The position numbers and the translations under genes are program-made. The notes under the pieces are model-generated. The model ran no database searches. It was not told the origin of the DNA and worked only from the letters and a program-made list of their open reading frames with translations. Source: Caldithrix sp964598255 (GTDB taxonomy: Bacteria > Calditrichota > Calditrichia > Calditrichales > Calditrichaceae). Taken from it: a stretch of 64,000 bases of DNA. Location of the stretch: positions 72,756-136,755 of the forward strand of contig CAZRBA010000136.1 in assembly GCA_964598255.1 (NCBI GenBank), written 5' to 3'. Below, piece by piece: positions 8,203 to 19,100 of the stretch (positions are counted from its first letter, which is position 1; the number at the start of each line of letters is the position of its first letter).

Positions 8203-9324
8203 ATGGAATTTACAATTGCCCGATCTGAATTTTTAAAGGCCCTTCAGAGGGTTGTAAATGTTATTCCGGCAAAAACAACGCAAGAAATTTTGTATAGTGT
8301 TTTATTAATAGCCGAAAACAACGAGTTGCGTGTTATTGCTACGGATCTTGACATTGCACAAATTTCCTGGGCAAATGCCAAAACAATTTCCGATGGGGCT
8401 ATTGCGATACAAGGTAAACTGTTGTTAGATATTCTAAGAGAAATGCCCGATATCGATTTGCATTTTACGGTCGATTCCAATTTACGTGTTACCATAAAAA
8501 CCGATGCCGGTGAATACAAACTATCCGGACAGACGCGTACGGAATTTCCTTCCGTTCCTATTGTGGAAAGTGATCAAAGTATTTCATTACCTAATACCAA
8601 ACTTAAAAGAATGATCGAAAAGACAATTTTTGCTTGTTCTACAGAAAACGTACGCTCCGCTTTGGGCGGCGTTCTTTGTCAAATTTTCGAAAATGAGTAT
8701 CGCATGGTGGCAACAGACGGGCATCGTTTGGTTAGAATTATTAACAATGATTTTTCCAGTCCGGATTTTACAAGGCAATTTAACGTTCCGACCAAAGCGT
8801 TAAATTTTGTTGCCCGTAATTTGCCGGAAGATGGCAACCATCAGGTGTTTTTAAGTAATGATTATATTCTATTCGATTTACCCAATACTAAAATTTATTC
8901 GCGCCTGATTAAAGAGCCGTTCCCCGATTACGATCGCGTGATTCCGGATTATTATGAAAAGGAAATTATTGTTAATCGTGAACAGATGATTCATTCCGTT
9001 AAACGCGTTTCCCTTTTTTCCAATCCGTTGACGTCTCAAATTTATATTAAAGTTCATCCCGATCATTTGAAAATTTATGCCAGAGATATTGATTTTGGCG
9101 GCGAAGCAAATGAGAGTATACCCTGTAAATTTAATTTTGAACCGTTACTCATTGCATATAATGGTAACTATCTTCTTGACATATTGAGGCATATCGATTC
9201 GGAAGACGTTTTGATTAAGATTGAAGATTCTGACGGTCCTGGTCTGTTCTTCCCTGCGGAGCAAGAAGAAAACGAAGATTTATTAATGTTGTTAATGCCG
9301 GTGAGGTTAAGTGAAACTGACTGA
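8203..9324 (+). CDS. dnaN: DNA polymerase III sliding clamp, beta subunit
   Basis: DnaN forms the ring-shaped clamp that tethers replicative polymerase to DNA. The 373 residues match the three-domain family length. Recognisable landmarks are the N-terminal MEFTIARSEFLKALQRV, the domain-2 region GGVLC, RMVATDGHRL, the PDYDRVIPD-like segment, and the C-terminal LMPVRL that forms the clamp-partner pocket. A GGAGG four bases ahead of the ATG supports this start. The gene starts the rightward replication operon and overlaps recF by 14 bp. Confidence 0.97.
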   Translation: MEFTIARSEFLKALQRVVNVIPAKTTQEILYSVLLIAENNELRVIATDLDIAQISWANAKTISDGAIAIQGKLLLDILREMPDIDLHFTVDSNLRVTIKTDAGEYKLSGQTRTEFPSVPIVESDQSISLPNTKLKRMIEKTIFACSTENVRSALGGVLCQIFENEYRMVATDGHRLVRIINNDFSSPDFTRQFNVPTKALNFVARNLPEDGNHQVFLSNDYILFDLPNTKIYSRLIKEPFPDYDRVIPDYYEKEIIVNREQMIHSVKRVSLFSNPLTSQIYIKVHPDHLKIYARDIDFGGEANESIPCKFNFEPLLIAYNGNYLLDILRHIDSEDVLIKIEDSDGPGLFFPAEQEENEDLLMLLMPVRLSETD

Positions 9325-10432
9325 TTTGAAATTGCTTAACTTTAGAAATATTGAAAAAGAAAGCATTTTTTTTAAAAAAAATATTAATATTTTTTACGGA
9401 GGAAACGGGCAAGGAAAGACATCTATTTTAGAAGCGATTTATTTTTTAGGGATTACAAAAAGTTTTCGCGTTAACGATGAAAAAGCGGTCTTAAAAACGG
9501 GTCAGAGCTATTTTGACGTAAACGGTCTGTTTAAAAAACAAAATGGAAAAACCTTTACAATTCGCGTTTTTTTTTCGGGAGCTGAAGGTAAACATATATT
9601 CTACAATAATGAAAAAATAAAAACCTTTTCTTCGGTTATAGGTAAAGTTCCCGTTGTGCTTTTATCTTTGGAAGATTTGGATCTTACATACGGATCTCCA
9701 TCCGCAAGACGAAAATTTATTGACATATTGATCTCGCAAATTGACCCGTATTATTTACATGCGTTAAAACAATTTAAAAAAGTAATATTAAATAGAAATA
9801 AAGTTCTGAGTCTTATTTCGGAAAAGAAATCCGAATTAAAAGAATTAGTTCCCTGGGACAAACAGTTTATAGAATACGGTTCCTATATTCACTTTAAAAG
9901 AAAGATTATAATAAAAGAATTAAGTAATTACATAACCAAATATTATCGGTTTATTTCGAATGATGACGACGAAGTTCACATTCGCTATCAAACATCCATT
10001 GTCGGTGACGAAAGAGTCGATTTGGATACTATCAAAAATTATATGGAATTGAAATTGAATGAAATGCGCCAGAGAGATTTAGCTTACGGATCGACAACGA
10101 CAGGGCCGCATCGGGAAGACATGGTGTTCTTTAAAAACAAACAACCATTAAAAATTTTTGGTTCACAAGGCGAAAACAAAACGTTTTTAATTGGTTTAAA
10201 ATTTGCCGAAGCTTTGCTAATTGAACAACATTTGAATGAAAAACCGTTATTGTTATTGGACGATATTTTTAGCGAGTTGGATAATTTTAGAATAAATAAA
10301 GTCTTAAAAAATATTCAACAAGACGACCGTCAAACATTTATTACAACAACGGAACCCGAAAAATTTAAAGGCGATATAGAACATATTGATTTTTTTCATG
10401 TAATTAACGGGAAAATTTCATATGAAACATAA
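9311..10432 (+). CDS. recF: DNA replication and repair protein RecF
   Basis: RecF is an SMC-like ATPase that loads RecA at gapped DNA through RecOR. The 373-residue protein has Walker A GGNGQGKTS (about residues 30-38), the ABC signature-like region near GSQGENKT, and Walker B LLLLDDIFSELD near the C-terminus. It starts with GTG, overlapping the end of dnaN by 14 bp, and its end overlaps the DUF721 gene by 11 bp. Operon position dnaN-recF is typical. Confidence 0.96.
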   Translation: MKLTDLKLLNFRNIEKESIFFKKNINIFYGGNGQGKTSILEAIYFLGITKSFRVNDEKAVLKTGQSYFDVNGLFKKQNGKTFTIRVFFSGAEGKHIFYNNEKIKTFSSVIGKVPVVLLSLEDLDLTYGSPSARRKFIDILISQIDPYYLHALKQFKKVILNRNKVLSLISEKKSELKELVPWDKQFIEYGSYIHFKRKIIIKELSNYITKYYRFISNDDDEVHIRYQTSIVGDERVDLDTIKNYMELKLNEMRQRDLAYGSTTTGPHREDMVFFKNKQPLKIFGSQGENKTFLIGLKFAEALLIEQHLNEKPLLLLDDIFSELDNFRINKVLKNIQQDDRQTFITTTEPEKFKGDIEHIDFFHVINGKISYET

Positions 10433-10712
10433 TGTTCGGGATGTTGGTTCAATATTAAAATTATTACTTAAAAATATCAATGCGGAAGATCCTGTCGCAA
10501 AAAAAATAATAATAAGCGAATGGCAAGATATTATTGATCCGAAAATCAGTAAAGTATGTTATCCGGTTTCCTTTTCCAAAGACGATGTTTTAATTATTGA
10601 AGCAATTTCAGAATCTTGGAAAAACGAACTTGTAAATTTGAAACCGTTAATTATGAAAACTCTTAAGACAAAATTTAATCAATTAAATATTAAAGATATC
10701 AAAATCGTATAA
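10422..10712 (+). CDS. DUF721 / DciA-like protein
   Basis: A 96-residue basic protein with the DUF721 pattern: an N-terminal helical part (VGSILKLLLK), the W-D-I segment EWQDIIDPKISK, then VLIIEAISESWKNELVNLKP ending in a short beta-rich tail (KDIKIV). DUF721 proteins often sit between recF and gyrB; the founding member DciA loads the replicative helicase in bacteria lacking DnaC/DnaI. The gene overlaps recF by 11 bp and ends 9 bp before gyrB. The loader role is inferred from family and context, because small DUF721 proteins vary. Confidence 0.85.
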   Translation: MKHNVRDVGSILKLLLKNINAEDPVAKKIIISEWQDIIDPKISKVCYPVSFSKDDVLIIEAISESWKNELVNLKPLIMKTLKTKFNQLNIKDIKIV

Positions 10713-10721
10713 GGTGAAAAC

Positions 10722-12632
10722 ATGTCAGCAAAAGATTATACTGCAAAAAATATTCAGGTTCTTAAAGGCTTGGAAGCGGTTCGGAAACGTCCGGCAATGT
10801 ATATTGGTGATGTAACCAGTAAAGGACTGCACCATCTTGTGTATGAAATTGTGGATAATAGTATTGATGAGGCAATGGCCGGGTATGCCACCGAAATTAC
10901 GGTTACCATTAATGAAGACGAATCCATTTCCGTAGAAGATAACGGTAGGGGGATTCCGGTTGATATTCACCCTATCGAAAAAAAACCGGCTGTCGAAATT
11001 ATCATGACCGTGTTGCATGCCGGCGGCAAATTCGATAAAAATACTTACAAAGTATCGGGTGGTTTGCACGGGGTAGGTGCTTCGGTGGTTAATGCGCTTT
11101 CCAAATGGTGTAAAGTGGAAATATATCGCGAAAATAAAATTTACGTGCAAACGTATGAACGTGGTATTCCGACCAGTGAACTAAAAATAATGGGAGAAAC
11201 CGAGAAACGCGGAACAAAAATATGTTTTTTAGCCGATGATACCATTTTTCATAAAGTATCTTACAAATACGAAATATTGGCCAATCGTATGCGCGAACTG
11301 GCCTTTCTTAATAAGAATCTGAAAATCACCATTCGAGATAAACGAACAGGTGCTGAAGACACGTTTCGGTTCGAAGGCGGTTTAAAAGCTTTTGTGGAAT
11401 ATCTCGATGAAAACAGAACCCCGCTCCACAAAGATCCCATTTACATCGAAGGAGAAAAAGAAGGCGTTCCGGTGGAAATTGCTATGCAATATAATTCCAC
11501 CTATACGGAAAACATTTTAACGTATTGTAATAATGTAAACACGATTGAGGGCGGAACACATTTGTCCGGATTTAAATCTGCTCTTACCAGAACAATAAAT
11601 TCCTATGCGCAAAAATATAACTTGTTAAAAGCAAACGATAAAATCACTCTAACCGGAGAAGATGTGCGCGAAGGGCTCACTGCTGTTATTTCGGTAAAAG
11701 TGCCGGAACCCCAATTTGAAGGGCAAACCAAAACCAAATTAGGTAATTCCGAAGTCCGCAGTGCAGTTGAAACTTTGGTAAACGAAAAATTATTTGAGAT
11801 TTTAGAACAGAATCCTTCCGTTTCAAAACCTATTGTGGAAAAAGCCATTAGCGCAGCGCGAGCCCGCGAGGCAGCCAGGCAAGCTCGCGAATTAACCCGT
11901 CGCAAAACCGCTTTGGACAGCAGTTCGCTTCCGGGAAAATTGGCCGACTGTTCTTCCAAAGATCCGGCCGAAACCGAATTGTATTTGGTTGAGGGCGATT
12001 CGGCTGGTGGCTCGGCAAAGCAAGCCAGAGACAGGCGCTTTCAGGCCATTTTACCGCTTAAAGGAAAAATTTTGAATGTGGAAAAATCGCGTCTGGACAA
12101 AATTTTAGGCAATGACGAAATTAAAACCATTATCACGGCCATCGGTACCGGCATTGGATCGGATGATTTTAATATGGAAAAATTGCGATACCACAAAATT
12201 ATCATTATGACCGATGCCGATGTGGACGGGGCGCATATTCGTACGTTGCTGCTCACCTTTTTTTATCGCTACATGGGCGAATTAATTCAACAGGGAAAAA
12301 TTTATATCGCCCAGCCTCCGCTATACAAAATCCGTAACGGTAAACAAGAATTTTATGCCTTTGATGATGATGAAAAAGAACGAATCGTCAAGGAATTGGG
12401 TGTTGAAGAAGGTAAGCTGGTTATTCAACGTTACAAAGGTTTGGGAGAAATGAATCCCGAACAATTGTGGGAAACAACTATGAATCCCGAAACACGTACC
12501 GTGTTGCAGGTTAGTATCGAAAATGCCATGGAGGCCGATCAGATTTTTAGCATTTTGATGGGCGAAGAAGTGGCACCACGTAAAAAGTTTATCGAAGAGA
12601 ATGCACAGTTCGTTCGAAATTTGGATATTTAA
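10722..12632 (+). CDS. gyrB: DNA gyrase subunit B
   Basis: GyrB supplies ATPase and metal-binding functions for negative supercoiling. The 636-residue protein shows the GHKL ATPase motifs (EIVDNSIDEA, EDNGRGIPVDIH, GGLHGVGASVVNALS), the Toprim motif EGDSAGGSAKQARDR with the downstream DADVDGAHIRTLLLTF, and the C-terminal QRYKGLGEMNPEQLWETTM. The length is the short form without the roughly 170-residue insert of gamma-proteobacterial GyrB. It is 9 bp after the DUF721 gene and 15 bp before gyrA. Confidence 0.98.
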   Translation: MSAKDYTAKNIQVLKGLEAVRKRPAMYIGDVTSKGLHHLVYEIVDNSIDEAMAGYATEITVTINEDESISVEDNGRGIPVDIHPIEKKPAVEIIMTVLHAGGKFDKNTYKVSGGLHGVGASVVNALSKWCKVEIYRENKIYVQTYERGIPTSELKIMGETEKRGTKICFLADDTIFHKVSYKYEILANRMRELAFLNKNLKITIRDKRTGAEDTFRFEGGLKAFVEYLDENRTPLHKDPIYIEGEKEGVPVEIAMQYNSTYTENILTYCNNVNTIEGGTHLSGFKSALTRTINSYAQKYNLLKANDKITLTGEDVREGLTAVISVKVPEPQFEGQTKTKLGNSEVRSAVETLVNEKLFEILEQNPSVSKPIVEKAISAARAREAARQARELTRRKTALDSSSLPGKLADCSSKDPAETELYLVEGDSAGGSAKQARDRRFQAILPLKGKILNVEKSRLDKILGNDEIKTIITAIGTGIGSDDFNMEKLRYHKIIIMTDADVDGAHIRTLLLTFFYRYMGELIQQGKIYIAQPPLYKIRNGKQEFYAFDDDEKERIVKELGVEEGKLVIQRYKGLGEMNPEQLWETTMNPETRTVLQVSIENAMEADQIFSILMGEEVAPRKKFIEENAQFVRNLDI

Positions 12633-12647
12633 TGTCAAGGAGAATCA

Positions 12648-15101
12648 ATGGCTTCGAATGAAAAAATAATTCCCGTTTTAATAGAAGATGAGATGCGCAA
12701 TTCGTATCTCGATTATTCCATGTCGGTCATTGTGGCACGTGCATTGCCGGATGTGCGTGACGGGCTGAAACCTGTTCACCGTAGAGTGCTTTACGGAATG
12801 CACGAGTTGGGCTTACAGCATACTAAACCGTACAAAAAAAGCGCGCGTATTGTCGGGGAAGTTTTAGGTAAATACCATCCGCACGGCGATATGGCCGTTT
12901 ATGACACGATTGTACGCATGGTGCAGGATTTTTCTTTGCGCTACCCCTTAATTGAAGGCCAAGGAAACTTCGGTTCGGTTGACGGAGACTCTCCGGCGGC
13001 CATGCGTTACACCGAAGTACGTCTGCAGCGTATTGCCGAAGAGTTGCTGACCGATATTAACAAAAAGACCGTTGATTTTACAAGAAACTTTGATGACACC
13101 CTCGATGAACCGGTTGTTTTGCCGGCAACATTACCTAACCTGCTCATAAACGGCGCAAGTGGCATTGCCGTTGGTATGGCAACCAATATTCCGCCCCATA
13201 ATTTAGGCGAAGTGGTAGATGCCATTAAAGCGGTTATCGACAATCAGGATATTACCATCGATGAATTGATGCAATTTTTAAAAGGACCGGATTTCCCCAC
13301 CGGAGGCATAATTTACGGAATGGAAGGAATCCGTCAGGCGTATCACACGGGCTATGGCAAAATTACCGTACGTGGTAAAGTGGAAATCGAAGAACACGAT
13401 AACGGTAAAAGTACGATTTTAATCAAGGAAATTCCTTATCAGGTTAACAAACTGAATTTGATTAACAAAATTGTCGGTTTGATTAAGGAAAAAAAGATAG
13501 ACGGCATATCCGATTTACGCGACGAATCTGACCGGGAAGGCATGCGCATTGTTATCGAAGTAAAAAAAGATTACAATCCTAATGTCATTATCAATGCTCT
13601 TTACAAGCATACGCAGTTGCAAACGACTTTCGGTATTAATATGCTTGCCTTGGTTAAAGGGCAACCGCGCGTCCTTAATCTTAGGGAAATGATCGATTAT
13701 TTTATCGAGCATCGGATTGAAGTGATTGTTCGCAGGACTCAGTACGACTTGGATGAAGCGGAACGTCGCGCCCATATTTTGGAGGGTTTGCGCATTGCCA
13801 TTGACAATATCGATGAAATCGTGGAATTGATCAAAACCTCCGAAAACCCGGAAGTAGCCAAAGAACGATTGATTGCCCGCTTCGGTCTTTCCGAAGTTCA
13901 GGCTAAAGCGATTTTGGAAATGCGATTGCAACGCCTTACCGGATTGGAACGGGATAAAATCGAAAAAGAATATCGTGAATTATTGGCTTTAATCGAAGAA
14001 TTGAAAGCGATTTTAGCTTCCAAAGAAAAACAGTATCAAATTATTAAAGACGAACTGGATGAGCTGGTACGTAAATACAATGACGATCGGCGTACGGAAA
14101 TTGTACCTTCCGTAGACGATATTTCCATCGAAGATTTGATTTTGGAAGAAGATGTGGTTATTACCATTTCGCACCAAGGTTTTATTAAGCGTTATCCGTT
14201 AAGCGAATACCGTACGCAAAATCGTGGTGGCAAAGGCATTACAGGTGCGGTTACCAAAGAAGAGGATTTTATCGAACACCTGTTCATTGCCAATACACAT
14301 GATTTTTTATTGTTCTTTACGGATCGCGGCAAATGTTATTGGCTAAAAGTTCATGCCATTCCATCCAGCGGGCGTACATCCAAGGGCCGCCCAATTATTA
14401 ATCTTATCGATATTGAAAACGGGGAAAAAATTAAAGCTTCACTGGCAATTAAGTCGTTCGATACCGATCAGTATATTGTTATGGGCACGGAAAAAGGAAT
14501 TGTCAAAAAAACCCACCTTAAAGCCTTTAGCCATCCGCGTAAAGCCGGAATTATTGCATTGCACATTCGCGAAAACGATCAGTTAATCGAAGCCAAGCTG
14601 GCCGAAAAAAATCAAAAGATTGCTTTTGTCACCTCTCAGGGCAAAGGAATTCTTTTCTTGGAAAGTGATGTACGTGAAATGGGGCGCACAGCTTCGGGTG
14701 TACGCGCCATTCGGCTTGGCGGTTCGGACAAGGTAATTGCCATGGTAATTGGTGACGATGATATGGACTTGCTGACTGTTTCGGAAAAGGGATACGGGAA
14801 ACGCACCCCGTTAAAGGATTTTAGAATTCAGCGCCGCGGCGGCAGCGGTTTGATTGCTATGAAAATTACGCCGAAAACAGGTAAACTGGTAAGTGCTTTG
14901 GGTGTGCATGATAATCAGGATATTGTTATTATTACCGAAAATGGCATTATTAACCGGCAAAATACGGCCAATATCAGTCGTTACGGTCGCAATACGCAGG
15001 GTGTGCGTTTGATTCGACTGGGCGCAAACGACCGGGTGAGCGATGTGGCCAAGGTTACCCTGACCAATGGCGAAGAAGATCAAGAAGTACGGGAATCATA
15101 A
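12648..15101 (+). CDS. gyrA: DNA gyrase subunit A
   Basis: GyrA performs DNA cleavage and wrapping. The 817-residue protein has the catalytic tyrosine Tyr121 in AAMRYTEVRL, the breakage-reunion core and a six-bladed C-terminal wrapping domain. GyrA-box-like motifs appear as NRGGKG (blade 1) and QRRGGSG later, which favour gyrase over topoisomerase IV. In the quinolone-contact helix (HPHGDMAVYD, residues 77-86) the position equivalent to E. coli Ser83 is Met82, while Asp86 keeps the Asp87 equivalent. An AAGGAG precedes the ATG. A terminator follows about 135 bp downstream. Confidence 0.97.
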   Translation: MASNEKIIPVLIEDEMRNSYLDYSMSVIVARALPDVRDGLKPVHRRVLYGMHELGLQHTKPYKKSARIVGEVLGKYHPHGDMAVYDTIVRMVQDFSLRYPLIEGQGNFGSVDGDSPAAMRYTEVRLQRIAEELLTDINKKTVDFTRNFDDTLDEPVVLPATLPNLLINGASGIAVGMATNIPPHNLGEVVDAIKAVIDNQDITIDELMQFLKGPDFPTGGIIYGMEGIRQAYHTGYGKITVRGKVEIEEHDNGKSTILIKEIPYQVNKLNLINKIVGLIKEKKIDGISDLRDESDREGMRIVIEVKKDYNPNVIINALYKHTQLQTTFGINMLALVKGQPRVLNLREMIDYFIEHRIEVIVRRTQYDLDEAERRAHILEGLRIAIDNIDEIVELIKTSENPEVAKERLIARFGLSEVQAKAILEMRLQRLTGLERDKIEKEYRELLALIEELKAILASKEKQYQIIKDELDELVRKYNDDRRTEIVPSVDDISIEDLILEEDVVITISHQGFIKRYPLSEYRTQNRGGKGITGAVTKEEDFIEHLFIANTHDFLLFFTDRGKCYWLKVHAIPSSGRTSKGRPIINLIDIENGEKIKASLAIKSFDTDQYIVMGTEKGIVKKTHLKAFSHPRKAGIIALHIRENDQLIEAKLAEKNQKIAFVTSQGKGILFLESDVREMGRTASGVRAIRLGGSDKVIAMVIGDDDMDLLTVSEKGYGKRTPLKDFRIQRRGGSGLIAMKITPKTGKLVSALGVHDNQDIVIITENGIINRQNTANISRYGRNTQGVRLIRLGANDRVSDVAKVTLTNGEEDQEVRES

Positions 15102-15435
15102 AAGGCGGGAGCCGATTTAAACGTAAACACGGTGGTCTAAAAAGAATATCATAAAAGAGCTTAACGTTTTTTAGATTTCTTTTGGAATTTGGCCTTGGTA
15201 TGCCAGTTAAACCGTTGTAAAAGTACGGAAAAAAATGCCGCCGAAAGGCGGCTTAATTTTTTTGAATTATGATCCGAATTTAAAAATAAAGAGAGAAAAC
15301 GAATCTGAAAAACGATAAACCAAAAACGTTCCGGACAAAGAAACGGAGCGTAATTTGGCTTTAATTTGTTTGACTTTTCACAAAAAAATTATCACATTAG
15401 TTATAAGGCCATAGACTAATTTTTTAGGAGGGTAA
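15102..15435. other. Intergenic region gyrA-rex
   Basis: A 334-bp stretch without a convincing gene. It holds the gyrA terminator (15237-15264) and the rex upstream region, where a TTGACT (15370-15375) overlaps a TTCACAA half-site (15377-15383) that matches half of the known Rex operator (TTGTGAA-N4-TTCACAA). No full operator palindrome is present, so Rex autoregulation is only a suggestion. Confidence 0.5.
15237..15264 (+). terminator. Terminator downstream of gyrA
   Basis: Stem GCCGCC (15237-15242), GAAA tetraloop, GGCGGC (15247-15252), then TTAATTTTTTT: a compact Rho-independent terminator for the dnaN-gyrA unit. Confidence 0.85.
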
Positions 15436-16059
15436 ATGAAGAAGATTTCTGATTCGACCATCAGCCGTCTGTCCACCTATTACCGTACCCTGTCTAATTT
15501 GATTGAACAAGGTATCGAAACGGTTTCGTCCGATGAGATTGCCGAGATTAACAACATTACCTCGGCGCAAGTACGCAAAGATCTTTCGTTTTTTGGTTCC
15601 TTTGGTAAGCGCGGACTCGGATATAACACTAAGGCTTTGCGCGAGGAAATTTCGAAAATATTAGGTTTAAAAAAACAGTGGAATATTGCCCTGGTTGGTG
15701 TGGGTAATATCGGACGGGCATTGATTGATTACGAAGAATTTCGCAAACAAGGGTTTATTTTTAAAGCCTTATTTGATAAAGACCCGAACAAAATCGGTAA
15801 AGAGATAAAAGGCCTGCGTATTTATGATATTGACGATGCCTGTTACGTGGGTAAGGAGAAAAAAATAGAAATTGCCATTATCGCAGTGCCGGCAAAAAGT
15901 GCGCAGTCGGTGGTAGATGCTTTGGTAGAGTGCGGTATTCGGGCCTTTTTGAATTTTGCTCCGATTACCATTAAAGTACCCTCAAATGTGATGGTCAAAA
16001 ACGAAAACATGTCGATTGAGCTGGAGGCGTTGTCCTATTATTTAACGCAGTCGAAATGA
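15436..16059 (+). CDS. rex: Redox-sensing transcriptional repressor Rex
   Basis: Rex represses fermentative and anaerobic-respiration genes until NADH rises. The 207 residues contain the N-terminal winged helix (TISRLSTYYR, ITSAQVRKDLSFFGSFGKRGLGY) that is diagnostic of Rex, then the Rossmann NAD(H) motif VGVGNIGRALIDY and the domain-swap helix at the C-terminus. Length is normal (about 205-215). TTAGGAGGG upstream gives a strong ribosome binding site. It converges with the large CoA-dehydratase activase gene on the other strand, a plausible part of anaerobic metabolism, although no direct regulatory link is visible. Confidence 0.96.
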   Translation: MKKISDSTISRLSTYYRTLSNLIEQGIETVSSDEIAEINNITSAQVRKDLSFFGSFGKRGLGYNTKALREEISKILGLKKQWNIALVGVGNIGRALIDYEEFRKQGFIFKALFDKDPNKIGKEIKGLRIYDIDDACYVGKEKKIEIAIIAVPAKSAQSVVDALVECGIRAFLNFAPITIKVPSNVMVKNENMSIELEALSYYLTQSK

Positions 16060-16181
16060 TTCATTTTTGTAAAAACAAGAAAAAATGAGAGCTCAAAAGA
16101 TTTAATTTCAAATAAAAATAAACGATTAAAGATAGACTAATAAAAAGCAGAACAACAATCAAATCAGAGGGGTTGGCTCAG

Positions 16182-19100
16182 CTATTTTATCGGATCGCCT
16201 GGTTTTTCGTTATCAGAAAGGAATAATTCCAAACGATTCAATACATTGGCACGACTTGTCCCAGATTCAAAATCCAGCAGAAGCAGATTGGCCCCGTAAT
16301 GGTCTTTAAGTTCCCGATAAATACCCTTGGCAACAATATGGTTGGAGATACATCCGAAAGGCTGCAAGGATATGACATCTTTTACACCATGTGTTACCAT
16401 TTCTACCAATTCCAAAGCCAACAGCCACCCCTCACCAAATTGCAAATACCTTGGTAATGGGCTGCTACCGCGTTTTACAGCCATATATAATGGTTCTATT
16501 GGTTCGTAACCGGCAAAGCGGCGGATCTCCGCCTCCACTTCTTTTTGATAATAATTGATAAAATAATGATTAATGGAACGTGTAGCCAATTTCATAGGAA
16601 GACGACTTATTTTTTCTTTAAAGGTAAATTTTTGCGTGAAATAACCGTATTCAAAGAAACGCAGATACGAAGGCAAAGTCACTTCATATCCCTTATCTTC
16701 AAGCCAATTCACAATGTAATTATTTGAAAAGCAATTGCTTTTCAAATAAATTTCACCGACCACTCCCACACGGCGCGCATTACGTTTCCCGCGGATCGCA
16801 ATTTTATTGAATTCTTCAACGGCATAGCGCATAAAAGAGTGCAGCATTTTTTTATCCGGTGCATGGGCGTAAACCTGTTCTTTCAATTCCTTAATCAGAC
16901 GATTAACCAGCTTCATCGTTTTGCCTTTTTCGATTTCATACGGCTTGGTACGTAGCTTCATCCGTAAAATACCATCGGCCATTGCATATAATATGACGGT
17001 ATACTTAATGAATTTTACAGGATTAAATACAAACCCCTCGGCAAAAGAATCGGCGCTGAGACTAATAACAGGCGTATTAGTAAACCCGGCATCTACCAGC
17101 GCTTTTTTAAGCAACGGTACATAGTTCGACGCTCGGCATTGTCCATTCGTTTGGCTTAAAGCCACGGCTGAATGATCCGGATCGTATTTGCCGCTTTGTA
17201 AGGCTTTAATCAAATCACCGATTACAATTATGGCTGGATAGCACATGTCGTTATTCACATATTTCAAACCCACATCCACAGCTTCGGGAGACTGCTGATA
17301 AAGGGTTACGATTTTATATCCCAGACGATGAAATACCGGCTCCAACAAATCTGAATACATTCTCGCAAAATAAGGGACGATAATCGTCTTCTTACGATCT
17401 CGTATGCTATAGCGCTTGCTAAATATGCGTTTCTTTAAACGAATTTCGTTATTTTGATTCAATGCTTCCAGAAGAGACCGAAGGCGGATTTTTGCTGCTC
17501 CCAAATTAAACATTTCATCGATTTTAATAGAAATGTAAATTTTGCCGCCGGTTTCAACCAGAGCCTTTACCTCGTCAACCACTACTGCATCAGGCCCACA
17601 CCCGAAAGAGTTTAACTGAACGGCTGCGACTTTATCGTATTTGAGCTGCGCCACCCATTTGGCTGCCAAATACAAACGATTATGATACGACCATTGTGTT
17701 AACGGAAGAACACCCTGCAGGTTCATTTTATGCAAATCAGGAATGGCATTTTCCGAAATGGCATAAGCTCCCATGTCTTCAATCATATCCAAAATACCAT
17801 TATTGACCATGGGATCCAGATGGTAAGGGCGTCCCATAACAACAATCAACGGCTTATTTTCGGCCATAGCCTTGGCAATAATTCGGTCTGCTTTCTCCCT
17901 TTGCAAATCGATACTCTTCTTTTCCACATAAAGGGCAAAGTCAATTGCCGCATCCACATCCTTTCGACTAATGCCGTAAACCTGTAAATATTTAAAAATA
18001 TTGTCACGCACACCGGGCAAATAATTAAAACTCATAGGGAACGAATCGATAGGAACATCGGTTTTAATGTTTTTTTTCAGAACTTCTCCGTAGCCCGTAA
18101 CGATGGGACAATTAAAACTGTTTTGCGCATCTTTACTTTCTTTTTGTTCAAAGAGAATAGCCGGATAAAAAATACGATCCACTTTTTTTTCAATCAGATT
18201 AAACACATGACCGTTAGCGACTTTGGCCGGTAGGCATAAATTATCGGCCGGTACAGTTCGTAATCCTTTGTAATACATGGTTTTCGACGTCGGATCAGAC
18301 AGGACGACCTTAAATCCTAACCTGCGAAAAAAAGCATAGAAGAAGGGATAATGCTCATAAACGGACAGCACCCGCGGAATACCGATGATTGGCTTGTCTG
18401 GGTCTATTGGCGGCAGCGTTCCCGGCCAGTAAGTATCCACATTAAAAATGATTTCTTCTTTGTCCCGAAAGAAGTTTTCGGTAATGCGCTCGCTATTGCT
18501 TTTATTGGAAAAATAACGTTCACAGCGGTTTCCTGTGTAAAATCGATTTTTATTGCTGAAGGTAAATTGTGTAATACTACACTTGTTGCCACATCCTTTG
18601 CAATGGATCTGGTGTTTAGTGAAATGAATATTATCCAAAGCGGCTAATTGAAATTTTGTTTGGTAGGGAGCATGTTGCGCGTAGAAGTTTTTTGCGTAAA
18701 GGGCGGCACCAAAGGCGCCCATATATTCGGAGATATTGAGACGTATAACCTCCTTCTTGGTCAAAATCTCAAAGGCGCGCAACACGGCGTCGTTTTTAAA
18801 AGTACCGCCTTGCACAAGAACGTGATCCCCCAACTCATCCACATTTTTTAGATGTATGACTTTGTATAAAGCATTTTTAACAATGGAATAAGCGAGCCCG
18901 GCGGCAATATCGCTAACATCCGCACCATCCTTTAATGCTTCCTTCACTTTGGAATTCATGAACACCGAGCAACGCGTGCCCAAATCAACCGGATTTTTAG
19001 CCCAAAGCGCCTTCTGTACAAATTCGTCCAACGAAAGATTTAAATTCTTGGCAAAGGTCTGGATAAATGATCCTGTTCCTGAAGAACAGGCTTCATTAAG

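Noticed and set aside
16061..16088. AT-rich hairpin between rex and the activase gene (TCATTTTT/AAAAATGA)
   Set aside because: Weak stem, internal bulge and no T tract on either strand, so I do not call it a terminator.
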